In this document: positions 1 through 6,947 of the stretch, piece by piece | Position numbering within the stretch: the first letter of the stretch is position 1 | Layout of the letters: the number at the start of each line of letters is the position of its first letter | Assembly (NCBI RefSeq): GCF_900115505.1 | Contig: NZ_FOWQ01000004.1 | Span: 304,250 to 368,249, forward strand | Direction of reading: 5' to 3' | Source: Geodermatophilus dictyosporus | Lineage (GTDB): Bacteria > Actinomycetota > Actinomycetes > Mycobacteriales > Geodermatophilaceae | DNA: 64,000 nucleotides | Position numbers and translations under genes: made by a program | Notes under the pieces: generated by a model | Database searches by the model: none | What the model was told of the DNA's origin: nothing | The model's input: only the letters and a program-made list of their open reading frames with translations

Positions 1-27
1 GGTGGGACCCCCGGGAGGGGTCCCACC
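1..27. terminator. GC-rich hairpin upstream of pyk
   Basis: Perfect 11-bp inverted repeat (1-11 with 17-27) and a 5-nt loop. It probably ends transcription of whatever lies left of the window. No U-tract follows, as is usual in high-GC actinobacteria. Confidence 0.6.
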
Positions 28-36
28 GACGGCCGG

Positions 37-70
37 GGGCCGGGTCCCGCGACACCGCGGGACCCGGCCC
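37..70. terminator. Second GC-rich hairpin upstream of pyk
   Basis: Perfect 14-bp stem (37-50 with 57-70) around a 6-nt loop, directly after the first hairpin. The two in series look like a tandem terminator isolating pyk from upstream transcription. Confidence 0.6.
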
Positions 71-103
71 CTGCCCGTTCCACGGGCGCGCGGGGGCGCC
101 CAC

Positions 104-109
104 TAGCGT
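104..109 (+). promoter_or_regulatory. -10 element of pyk, leaderless type
   Basis: TAGCGT lies 7 nt before the pyk ATG. With the usual -10 to start distance, transcription would begin at or next to the A of the ATG, so the mRNA should be leaderless. No Shine-Dalgarno sequence is present in the gap. Confidence 0.5.
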
Positions 110-116
110 TCTCCCC

Positions 117-1532
117 ATGTCCCGCCGCGCGAAGATCGTCTGCACCCTGGGTCCGGCCACCAGCTCCCTCGAGCAGATCACCGCCCTCGTCGAGTCGGGC
201 ATGGACGTCGCCCGGCTCAACTTCAGCCACGGGTCGCACGCCGACCACGAGGCCTCCTACCTCAAGGTGCGCCAGGCCTCGGACCGGACGGGTCACGCCG
301 TCGCCGTCCTGGCCGACCTGCAGGGCCCCAAGATCCGCCTCGGCACCTTCGCCGACGGCCCGGTCACCTGGGAGACCGGCAGCCGGGTGTGCATCACCGT
401 CGACGACGTCGAGGGCACCGCCGAGCGGGTCTCGACCACCTACAAGGGCCTGGCCGCCGACGCCCGCGTGGGCGACCGGCTGCTGGTCGACGACGGCAAG
501 CTGGCGCTGTCCGTGGTCGGCGTCGACGGCCCCGACGTCTGGTGCCTGGTGGTCGAGGGCGGTCAGGTGTCGAACAACAAGGGGCTGTCGCTGCCCGGCG
601 TCGCGGTGAGCGTCCCGGCACTCTCGGAGAAGGACGAGGAGGACCTCCGCTTCGCCCTGCACCTCTCGGTCGACTTCATCGCGCTGTCGTTCGTCCGCTC
701 CCCGGCCGACGTCGAGCTGGTGCGCGACATCATGCGCCAGGAGGACATCAGCGTCCCGGTCATCGCCAAGCTGGAGAAGCCCGAGGCGGTGGAGAACCTC
801 GAGGCCATCGTCGAGGCCTTCGACGGGATCATGGTGGCCCGCGGCGACCTCGGCGTGGAGCTGCCCCTGGAGACCGTGCCGCTGGTGCAGAAGCGCGCCG
901 TGCAGGCCGCCCGCGAGCGCAACAAGCCCGTCATCGTGGCCACCCAGATGCTCGAGTCGATGATCGAGAACTCGCGGCCCACCCGCGCCGAGGCCTCCGA
1001 CGTCGCGAACGCCGTCCTCGACGGCGCCGACGCGGTGATGCTCTCGGGGGAGACGTCGGTGGGGCGCTACGCGATCGGTGCCGTCCGCACGATGGAGCGG
1101 ATCATCGACGCCGTCGAGAGCGACGAGGCGTGGGTGCCCGAGCTGCACCGCAAGTCGCGCTCGCGCTCCGGGGCGATTGTGCGGGCCGCCCGCGACGTCG
1201 CCGAGGCGATGGGCGTCAAGGCGCTCGCGACCTTCACCCAGACCGGCGACAGTGCCCGCCGGCTGGCCGCGCTGCACCCGCGGCAGCCGCTGCTGGCCTT
1301 CACCGTCGACCCGCGGGTCCGCAGCCAGCTCGCGCTGTCCTGGGGCGTGGAGACCTTCCTCGTGCCCTCGGTGCAGCACACCGACGACATGGTCCGCCAG
1401 GTCGACTTCTCCCTGCTCTCCATCGGCCGGCTCCGGGAGGGCGACCGCGTCGTCGTCGTGGCCGGCAGTCCGCCCAACACCCCCGGGTCGACCAACCTCA
1501 TCCGCGTCCACGAGGTCGGGACCGACTCGTGA
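117..1532 (+). CDS. pyk: Pyruvate kinase
   Basis: 471-residue cytoplasmic pyruvate kinase, converting phosphoenolpyruvate and ADP to pyruvate and ATP in the last step of glycolysis. The N-terminus carries the family motifs (KIVCTLGP near residue 6, RLNFSHG near 33). The catalytic lysine/Mg-binding region IAKLEKPEAVENL is near 218-230, followed by MVARGDLGVE and VIVATQMLESM, and a C-terminal regulatory domain ends the protein. Length is normal. The ATG at 117 follows a leaderless-type -10 box. The stop overlaps the GTG of the thioesterase by 4 bp, so the two genes are probably cotranscribed, as in the pykA-tesB1 pair of mycobacteria (recalled, not checked). Confidence 0.97.
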   Translation: MSRRAKIVCTLGPATSSLEQITALVESGMDVARLNFSHGSHADHEASYLKVRQASDRTGHAVAVLADLQGPKIRLGTFADGPVTWETGSRVCITVDDVEGTAERVSTTYKGLAADARVGDRLLVDDGKLALSVVGVDGPDVWCLVVEGGQVSNNKGLSLPGVAVSVPALSEKDEEDLRFALHLSVDFIALSFVRSPADVELVRDIMRQEDISVPVIAKLEKPEAVENLEAIVEAFDGIMVARGDLGVELPLETVPLVQKRAVQAARERNKPVIVATQMLESMIENSRPTRAEASDVANAVLDGADAVMLSGETSVGRYAIGAVRTMERIIDAVESDEAWVPELHRKSRSRSGAIVRAARDVAEAMGVKALATFTQTGDSARRLAALHPRQPLLAFTVDPRVRSQLALSWGVETFLVPSVQHTDDMVRQVDFSLLSIGRLREGDRVVVVAGSPPNTPGSTNLIRVHEVGTDS

Positions 1533-2404
1533 CCGGTGGCGACTCCCAGGCCGCCGCCCTCATGACCGTCCTCGGCCTCGAGGAGCGGGACCCCGACGTC
1601 TTCGTCGGCCGCACGCCCAGCACCCGCCTGCAGCGCATCTTCGGCGGCCAGGTGGCCGGGCAGGCGCTCATGGCGGCCGGGCTGACCGTGCCGGGGGAGC
1701 GCGGGGTGCACTCGCTGCACGCCTACTTCCTGCGGCCCGGCGACCCGCACGAGGAGCTGCGCTACCGGGTCGAGCGGATCCGCGACGGCCGGTCGTTCTC
1801 GACCCGCCGGGTGATCGCCTGCCAGCGCCGCGGCGCGGAGGACGTCGCCGTCTTCGCGCTCACCGCCGACTTCCACGGCGGCGAGCACGCCGTCGTCGCG
1901 CACGCCCGGCCCATGCCGGAGGTCCCCGGCCCCGGCGAGCTGCGGTCGCTGGCCGACCACGCGGCCGGCCACGGCGACCTGGCCGCGCCGGCCCTGGAGA
2001 TCAGCCGCGCCGTGGAGCAGCGCCCGCTGGCCGACCCCTTCGCGCCGGACCCCAAGTCGCCGCCGCACACGCAGTCGCACGCGTGGTTCCGGGTGGCCGG
2101 GCGGCTGCCGGAGGACCCCGCCGTGCACGCCGCGGCGCTGACCTTCGTCACCGACCTCACGCTGCTCTCGGCCGGCCTGGCGCGGGTCGGCGGCGGCTGG
2201 GGCGGCCGCTACGTGGGCGCCAGCCTCGACCACGCCGTCTGGTTCCACGCGCCGGTGCGCGCCGACGAGTGGTTCCTCTACGAGACCGACAGCCCGGCGG
2301 CCTCCTCCGGCCGCGCGCTGTGCTTCGGCAGCATCTGGTCGGCCGACGGCACGCACGTGGCCACGGTCGCGCAGGAGGGGCTCATCCGGTCACTGGGGGA
2401 GTGA
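1529..2404 (+). CDS. tesB: Acyl-CoA thioesterase II (TesB family)
   Basis: 291 residues, double-hotdog acyl-CoA thioesterase hydrolysing acyl-CoA to free acid and CoA. RIFGGQVAGQAL near residue 29 and the SLHAYFLRPGDP segment are typical of TesB. The second hotdog contains ASLDHAVWFHAP with the expected Asp. The start is the GTG at 1529, overlapping the pyk stop (GTGA); the reading frame is open further upstream but that part is a shadow of pyk. The 3' end overlaps the convergent decarboxylase gene by 23 bp. Physiological substrates are unknown. Confidence 0.93.
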   Translation: MTGGDSQAAALMTVLGLEERDPDVFVGRTPSTRLQRIFGGQVAGQALMAAGLTVPGERGVHSLHAYFLRPGDPHEELRYRVERIRDGRSFSTRRVIACQRRGAEDVAVFALTADFHGGEHAVVAHARPMPEVPGPGELRSLADHAAGHGDLAAPALEISRAVEQRPLADPFAPDPKSPPHTQSHAWFRVAGRLPEDPAVHAAALTFVTDLTLLSAGLARVGGGWGGRYVGASLDHAVWFHAPVRADEWFLYETDSPAASSGRALCFGSIWSADGTHVATVAQEGLIRSLGE

Positions 2405-4022
2405 CCGGCTCCCGCTCGGCCTCCGCCGCCTGACGCTCGGCCTCGGCCCTGCGCTCGGCCGCCGCGGCACGCTCGGCCTCGGCCCTGCGCTCGGCCGCCG
2501 CGGCACGCTCGGCCTCGGCCTTGCGCTCGGCCTCGGCCCGGGCGCGCTCGGCGGCCTGCTCGGCGAAGTCGGCGGCCAGCCAGTCGTGTCCCTCGCACAG
2601 CAGCGCCCAGGCGCGCTCGACGTGCGCCCGCGTCGTCGTCGGCGCTCCGATGGCCACCCGCAGCACCACCCGGCCGCGCACGCTGGTGTGGGTCAGGTAG
2701 ACCTCGCCGCCGTCGTTGAGCCGCTCGAGCAGCGTCATGGTGGCGACGTCGGCGTCCACGTCGGCCGGCCACCGCGGCTGCAGGCAGACCAGCGACAGCG
2801 GGTGCGGCGTGACGACGTCGAAGCGGTTGTCGGCGTCGGCCCAGCCGGCCAGCTCCTGCGCCAGCGCCACCCCGGAGCGCACGTGCGCCCGCAGCCCCTC
2901 CGCGCCGTACCAGCGCAGCACCGCCCACAGCTTGAGCGCGCGGAAGCGGCGGCCGAGCTCGACCTGCCAGTCGCGGTAGTCGACGACCGCGCCCGCGTCG
3001 GTGGCGGCGTTGCGCAGGTACTCGGGCAGGATCGCCAGCGCGCCGGTGAGCGCGGCGCGGTCGGCGACCCAGAAGAGGGTGGCGTCGAAGCCGGTGAGCA
3101 GCCACTTGTGCGCGTCGGTCGTGTAGCTGTCGGCCCACTCGACGCCGGCCTGCAGCGCCCGCAGCTCGGGGGCGACGGCGCTCACGCCCGCGTAGGCGGC
3201 GTCCACGTGCAGCCACGCGCCGTGGTCCCGGCAGATCGGGCCGAGCTCGGCGAGCGGGTCGACGGCAGTGGTCGACGTCGTGCCGACCGTGGCGCAGACC
3301 AGCACCGGGCGGAACCCGCGGGCCACGTCGCGCTCCAGCCGGGCCCGCAGCGCCTGGGGGCGCATCGCGAGGTCGCCGTCGACCTCGACGACCCGCACCG
3401 CGTCGGTGCCCAGGCCGGCGATCCGCGCCGCCTTCTCCATCGAGGAGTGCGTCTCCGACGAGACGTAGACGGTGTGCTCCTCGGGCCGGACGCCGTGCCG
3501 CACGGTGGCGCCGCCGCTGGCCCGGTGCAGCGCCGCGAGCAGCGCCACGAGGTTGGCCCCGGAGCTGGAGTCCTGGACGACGCCGCCGCCGGTGCCGGTG
3601 GACCGGTACGCCTCGGGCAGGCCGAGCAGGTCGGCGAGCCAGTCGAGGACGTGCTGCTCGAGCTCGGTGGCCGCCGGGCTGGTCACCCACGACATGCCCT
3701 GCACGCCCAGGCCCGCCGACAGCAGGTCGCCCAGCACGGACGGCCCGGAGGTGTTGGCGGGGAAGTAGGCGAGGAAACCGGGGTGCTGCCAGTGGGTGAC
3801 CCCGGGCAGGACGACGCGGTCGAGGTCGGCCAGGACGGCGGAGAACGGCTCGCCCTGCTCCGGTGCCGACGGCGGCAGCGCGGCCCGGACGTCGCCGGGG
3901 GAGACCCGCGAGCGCACGGGGAAGGACTGCAGGCGCGACCAGTAGTCGGCGATCCAGTCGACCACCTCGTGACCGTGCTGCCGGAACTGCTCGGGGGTCA
4001 TGTGGGGCACGGGCTCGCTCAC
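2382..4022 (-). CDS. PLP-dependent aromatic amino acid decarboxylase-like protein
   Basis: 546-residue group II pyridoxal-phosphate decarboxylase (aromatic-L-amino-acid/tyrosine decarboxylase family). HPGFLAYFPAN near residue 82, the HVDAAYAG Asp-containing cofactor motif and the Schiff-base lysine in TDAHKW (about K306) are all present, so it should be active. The substrate (Trp, Tyr, DOPA or other) cannot be read from sequence. The last ~60 residues are an Ala/Glu/Arg-rich helical tail encoded by a 36-bp tandem repeat, not part of the usual family. Start taken as GTG at 4022; an ATG at 4001 (eighth codon) is an equally good alternative. Neither has a strong ribosome binding site. Its 3' end overlaps tesB tail to tail. 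Confidence 0.88.
   Translation of the reverse strand: MSEPVPHMTPEQFRQHGHEVVDWIADYWSRLQSFPVRSRVSPGDVRAALPPSAPEQGEPFSAVLADLDRVVLPGVTHWQHPGFLAYFPANTSGPSVLGDLLSAGLGVQGMSWVTSPAATELEQHVLDWLADLLGLPEAYRSTGTGGGVVQDSSSGANLVALLAALHRASGGATVRHGVRPEEHTVYVSSETHSSMEKAARIAGLGTDAVRVVEVDGDLAMRPQALRARLERDVARGFRPVLVCATVGTTSTTAVDPLAELGPICRDHGAWLHVDAAYAGVSAVAPELRALQAGVEWADSYTTDAHKWLLTGFDATLFWVADRAALTGALAILPEYLRNAATDAGAVVDYRDWQVELGRRFRALKLWAVLRWYGAEGLRAHVRSGVALAQELAGWADADNRFDVVTPHPLSLVCLQPRWPADVDADVATMTLLERLNDGGEVYLTHTSVRGRVVLRVAIGAPTTTRAHVERAWALLCEGHDWLAADFAEQAAERARAEAERKAEAERAAAAERRAEAERAAAAERRAEAERQAAEAEREPVTPPVTG
2433..2520 (-). repeat. 36-bp tandem repeat coding the AEAERRAEAERAAAA tail
   Basis: Two perfect 36-bp copies (2433-2468 and 2469-2504) and a partial third. 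On the minus strand each copy encodes 12 residues of a charged Ala/Glu/Arg helix at the end of the decarboxylase, so copy-number change alters tail length in frame. Confidence 0.85.
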
Positions 4023-4290
4023 CCCGTCACCGTATTGCCCGCGACGAAGGGACCCCGGAGGGGTCCGGGAGGAGCGAGGCGACGCAGGACGAGGACGCTG
4101 GGACGCGAGCCGCCCTGCGAGGCGGTGCGAGGAGTGGGGGCGGAGCTTCCGCGACGAGTGCCGGGATCGGCTCCACGGCGGTCAGGGACGGCTCGTGGCC
4201 GCGGTCGCCGTCCGACGAGCGGGGCCCGGCAGGTCCCCGAGGAGGACTCGACCGCGGGGCTCCACGGCGGTCGGGGACGGCTCCAGGCCG
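4023..4290. other. Non-coding gap between decarboxylase and tRNA-Leu
   Basis: No convincing gene. There is a short hairpin at 4050-4066 (7-bp stem, 3-nt loop). A ~36-bp imperfect direct repeat begins CTCCACGGCGGTC; copies lie at 4171-4206 and 4260-4295. No promoter of known type was recognised. Confidence 0.4.
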
Positions 4291-4369
4291 CGGTGTCGGC
4301 CGCTGGGCCGACGATGGGCACCGTGCGCCCGGTGTCGGCCGGTAGGCCGACGATGGGCACCGTGCCCCC
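4291..4369 (-). repeat. Tandem 39-bp repeat, each copy a terminator hairpin, downstream of tRNA-Leu
   Basis: Two near-identical units (4291-4329 and 4330-4369), each with a perfect 7-bp GTCGGCC/GGCCGAC stem and 4-nt loop (4295-4312 and 4334-4351). They lie just 3' of the minus-strand tRNA-Leu, so a duplicated terminator is the simplest reading. Confidence 0.6.
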
Positions 4370-4436
4370 GGTGCGACTCGAACGCACACTGCGCGGGTTT
4401 TGAGTCCGCTCCCTCTGCCGATTGGGGTACGGGGGC
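4363..4436 (-). tRNA. tRNA-Leu (anticodon CAA), short variable loop
   Basis: 74 nt on the minus strand. Acceptor GCCCCCG pairs with CGGGGGC, the T arm is GTGCG-TTCGAGT-CGCAC, and the anticodon loop CTCAAAA gives anticodon CAA (reads UUG, Leu) with A73. The D stem has 3 pairs and the last anticodon-stem pair is A-C mismatched. The variable loop is only 5 nt, whereas leucine tRNAs are normally class II with a long variable arm. The 3' CCA is not encoded. Confidence 0.85.
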
Positions 4437-4497
4437 TGCGCGACCGAGGTCACGGCGCCCGCAGCCTAACCGGGACGCCGCTGCCGGCCGTCGTCGC

Positions 4498-4503
4498 TAG
4501 GCT
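4498..4503 (+). promoter_or_regulatory. -10 element of pdtaR, leaderless type
   Basis: TAGGCT 8 nt before the GTG start, with no ribosome binding site between. Same arrangement as pyk and polA. Confidence 0.45.
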
Positions 4504-4511
4504 CTGCGCCC

Positions 4512-5117
4512 GTGAGCAGCGAGCCGACCCGGGTCCTCATCGCCGAGGACGAGGCACTCATCCGCCTCGACCTCAAGGAGATGCTCGAGGAGGAGGGGTA
4601 CGTCGTCGTCGCCGAGGCCGGCGACGGGCAGACCGCCGTCGACCGGGCCCGGGAGCTCTCGCCCGACCTGGTCATCCTCGACATCCAGATGCCGGTGCTC
4701 GACGGACTGGCCGCCGCCGAGCAGATCGCCGCGTCGCGCATCGCCCCGGTGATCGTGCTGACCGCCTTCAGCCAGCGCGAGCTGGTCGAGCGGGCCCGGG
4801 ACGCCGGCGCCATGGCCTACCTGGTCAAGCCGTTCTCCAAGAACGACCTCGTGCCGGCCATCGAGGTGGCCCGTGCCCGGTTCACCGAGATCGCTGCGCT
4901 CGACGGCGAGGTGCGCACCCTCGAGGAGCGGCTGGAGACCCGCAAGGTCGTCGAGAAGGCCAAGGGCGTGCTCATGAACCGCGAGGGCATGACCGAGGCC
5001 GAGGCGTTCCGCTTCATCCAGCGCACCGCGATGAACGAGCGCACGTCGATGAAGGCCCTCGCCGAGCGGATCCTGTCGCCCGACGCACCCGTGCCCGCGG
5101 ACGGTGCACCCTCCTGA
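4512..5117 (+). CDS. pdtaR: ANTAR-domain response regulator (PdtaR-like antiterminator)
   Basis: 201 residues. An N-terminal receiver domain (1-~120) has the acidic pocket E12/D13, phospho-acceptor D57 in VILDIQMP and the conserved Lys in YLVKPF. A C-terminal ANTAR RNA-binding domain follows (~130-192, KAKGVLMNREGMTEAEAF). Proteins of this type (M. tuberculosis Rv1626/PdtaR) are phosphorylated by a histidine kinase and bind paired-hairpin RNA to prevent premature termination. No partner kinase gene is in this window. Start GTG at 4512 follows a leaderless -10 box. Confidence 0.93.
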   Translation: MSSEPTRVLIAEDEALIRLDLKEMLEEEGYVVVAEAGDGQTAVDRARELSPDLVILDIQMPVLDGLAAAEQIAASRIAPVIVLTAFSQRELVERARDAGAMAYLVKPFSKNDLVPAIEVARARFTEIAALDGEVRTLEERLETRKVVEKAKGVLMNREGMTEAEAFRFIQRTAMNERTSMKALAERILSPDAPVPADGAPS

Positions 5118-5203
5118 GGGACGCCGTTCACACGACCGGATCGGGCGAGGTCACGACCTCGTCACGGTTCCGGCCGTCCGGCTCCGCGGCAGTGGGCAGC
5201 AGT

Positions 5204-5209
5204 TAGGTT
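5204..5209 (+). promoter_or_regulatory. Probable -10 of the substrate-binding protein gene
   Basis: TAGGTT about 70 nt upstream of the ATG at 5280, leaving a leader that contains a GGGAG ribosome binding site at 5268-5272. The -35 is not evident. Confidence 0.35.
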
Positions 5210-5279
5210 CTGCGGACTGACGGGGCCGGTGCCCTCATGCCCGGCCGCGGACCGACGTACGACAACTGGGAGTTGCTGG

Positions 5280-6620
5280 ATGCGCACGCGTACCTACGCC
5301 CGCAGCATCGCCGTCACGTCAGCCGCGCTCGTCGCGCTCACCGCCTGCGGTGGCGGCGACGACGGCGGCGGCAGCGACTCGGGCGGCGACGCCTCGGGGA
5401 GCGGCGAGAAGCAGGTCAACATCTACGGCACCGACGGCAACATGGGCTCCACCCTCGGCGAGGACTTCGAGGAGCAGGGTGCCCTGGCCGGCATGAAGGG
5501 GACCCTGCCGCTCACCGAGCTGGCCGGGGACTTCACCGACCGCCTCCTCCAGGTCGACCCGAACCTGGGCAACACGTTCAACTACGCCGGCGAGACGTAC
5601 GACGCCATCGTCATCACGGCCCTGGCCGCCCAGCTGGCCGGCACCAACGACGCCAACGTCTTCAAGGCCTACGTCAACGGCACCACCACCGGTGGCGAGA
5701 AGTGCGACACCTTCCAGGCCTGCATCGACATCGTCAACGCCGGGGGCAACCCCGACTACGACGGCATCAGCGGCCCGCTGGCCTTCGTCGACGCCGGTGA
5801 GCCGGCCGCGGCGAGCTTCGGCATCCAGCAGTTCGGCGACGACAACGCCATCGACGACTCGCTGACCGAGTTCGTCCTTGCCGGCGACGAGGCCAACGCC
5901 ACGACCGACGAGGGCCCGGCCCCCGCGGCCCCCGGCACCACCGGTGAGCAGCTCGTCGTCGGCACCCTGCTGCCGCTGACCGGTGACCTCGCCTTCCTCG
6001 GCCCCCCGGAGGTCGCCGGCGCCCGCCTGGCCGTCCAGGAGATCAACGCCGCCGGTGGCGTCCTCGGCCAGGACGTCCGCCTCGAGGAGGGTGACTCGGG
6101 CGACGCGACGACCGACACCGCCACGCAGACCGTCGACCGCCTGCTGCAGGCCGGCGTCAACGCGATCGTCGGTGCGGCGTCCTCGACCGTCAGCCTCAAC
6201 GTGATCGACCGGATCACCGCGGCCGGCGTCATGCAGATCAGCCCGGCCAACACGTCGGACCAGTTCACGACGTACAACGACAACGGGCTGTACTTCCGCA
6301 CCGCTCCGCCGGACGTCCTGCAGGCGCGCGCCCTGGCCGACCTGCTCGCCGCCGACGGCAACAACACCGTCGGCATCCTCGCCCGCAACGACTCCTACGG
6401 GAACGGCCTCGCGGAGAACACCCGCGAGAACCTGCTCGCCGGCGGTCTGAGCGAGGACCAGGTCGTGAACGTGATCTACGACCCCAACGCGGCGAACTTC
6501 GACGCCGAGGTCCAGCAGATGGTGGAGCTCAACCCCGACGGCATCGTCGTCATCGGGTTCAACGAGTCCTCGCGCATCATCCAGGGGCTCAACGAGAACG
6601 GGATCGGCCCGCAGCGCTGA
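5280..6620 (+). CDS. Branched-chain amino acid ABC transporter substrate-binding lipoprotein, circularly permuted
   Basis: 446 residues. Start ATG at 5280 has GGGAG 7 nt upstream; an open GTG at 5229 lacks one. Residues 1-23 are a lipoprotein signal peptide ending in the lipobox LTAC (C23), then a Gly/Asp/Ser linker. Residues 44-203 match what is normally the C-terminal half of LivK-type type I binding proteins (VNIYGTDGNMG, MKGTLP, FNYAGETYDA, the TTGGEKC...C loop, FGIQQFGDDN). Residues 205-222 are a Pro/Ala/Thr linker of the kind usually found just after the lipobox. Residues 223-446 are the normal N-terminal half (VVGTLLPLTGDLAFLGP, AVQEINAAGGVLG, VGAASSTVS, YDPNAANFDAEVQQ, IGFNESSRIIQGL) and stop just where the C-terminal half should begin. 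Both halves are complete (about 160 + 225 residues, normal total) and in frame. The gene faces the livHMGF operon, its probable partner. See finding. Confidence 0.85.
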   Translation: MRTRTYARSIAVTSAALVALTACGGGDDGGGSDSGGDASGSGEKQVNIYGTDGNMGSTLGEDFEEQGALAGMKGTLPLTELAGDFTDRLLQVDPNLGNTFNYAGETYDAIVITALAAQLAGTNDANVFKAYVNGTTTGGEKCDTFQACIDIVNAGGNPDYDGISGPLAFVDAGEPAAASFGIQQFGDDNAIDDSLTEFVLAGDEANATTDEGPAPAAPGTTGEQLVVGTLLPLTGDLAFLGPPEVAGARLAVQEINAAGGVLGQDVRLEEGDSGDATTDTATQTVDRLLQAGVNAIVGAASSTVSLNVIDRITAAGVMQISPANTSDQFTTYNDNGLYFRTAPPDVLQARALADLLAADGNNTVGILARNDSYGNGLAENTRENLLAGGLSEDQVVNVIYDPNAANFDAEVQQMVELNPDGIVVIGFNESSRIIQGLNENGIGPQR

Positions 6621-6666
6621 GTCCCGCGGACGCCGTCCCGCGACGGCGCCCACCCGCACCACCCAC

Positions 6667-6698
6667 CGTGGCCCGGTCCCCCAGGGGACCGGGCCACG
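6667..6698. terminator. Terminator of the substrate-binding protein gene
   Basis: Perfect inverted repeat: a 14-bp stem (6667-6680 with 6685-6698) around a 4-nt loop, 46 bp after the stop codon. Confidence 0.8.
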
Positions 6699-6870
6699 GC
6701 CCGTTCCAGGGGCCGGCACCGGGCTCGGCGCTCCGGTCGCCGGCTGGCGGGCGCCCGGTCGCCGGGCGGTTGCGGAGCGGCCCGCCGTCGGCGGGGTCGG
6801 CAGCCTGGGGCGTGAGGGGCGGACCGGCAGCCCGTGCGGTCGGGGGCCGGGCAAGTGTCGGCCCCGCCGT

Positions 6871-6888
6871 CCCTGCACCGGGGCCGGG
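6871..6888. repeat. Copy of the dispersed CCCTGCACCGGGGCCGGG element
   Basis: 18-bp exact match to 15311-15328 and, with 17-18 bp, to the reverse complement at 15517-15533 and 30215-30232. It lies in the otherwise featureless 6700-6896 stretch between the two convergent transporter transcripts. Confidence 0.6.
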
Positions 6889-6896
6889 GACGCCGA

Positions 6897-6930
6897 GAGG
6901 CCGGCGCCCCCACGTGGGGACGCCGGCCTC
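6897..6930. terminator. Terminator of the livHMGF operon
   Basis: Long hairpin: 10-bp outer stem (6897-6906 with 6921-6930), one C/A mismatch, then a CCCC/GGGG inner stem. It sits 17 bp downstream of the livF stop on the minus strand. Confidence 0.75.
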
Positions 6931-6947
6931 CGGTGTGCCGTCCGGGG

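Noticed and set aside
389..1528. Long open frame running through pyk in another frame before the tesB gene
   Set aside because: Arg/Gly/His-rich shadow translation of a GC-rich gene; the thioesterase homology begins only after the GTG at 1529.
5229..5279. GTG at 5229 as start of the binding protein
   Set aside because: It adds residues in front of a perfect lipoprotein signal peptide and lacks a ribosome binding site, whereas ATG 5280 has GGGAG at the right distance.
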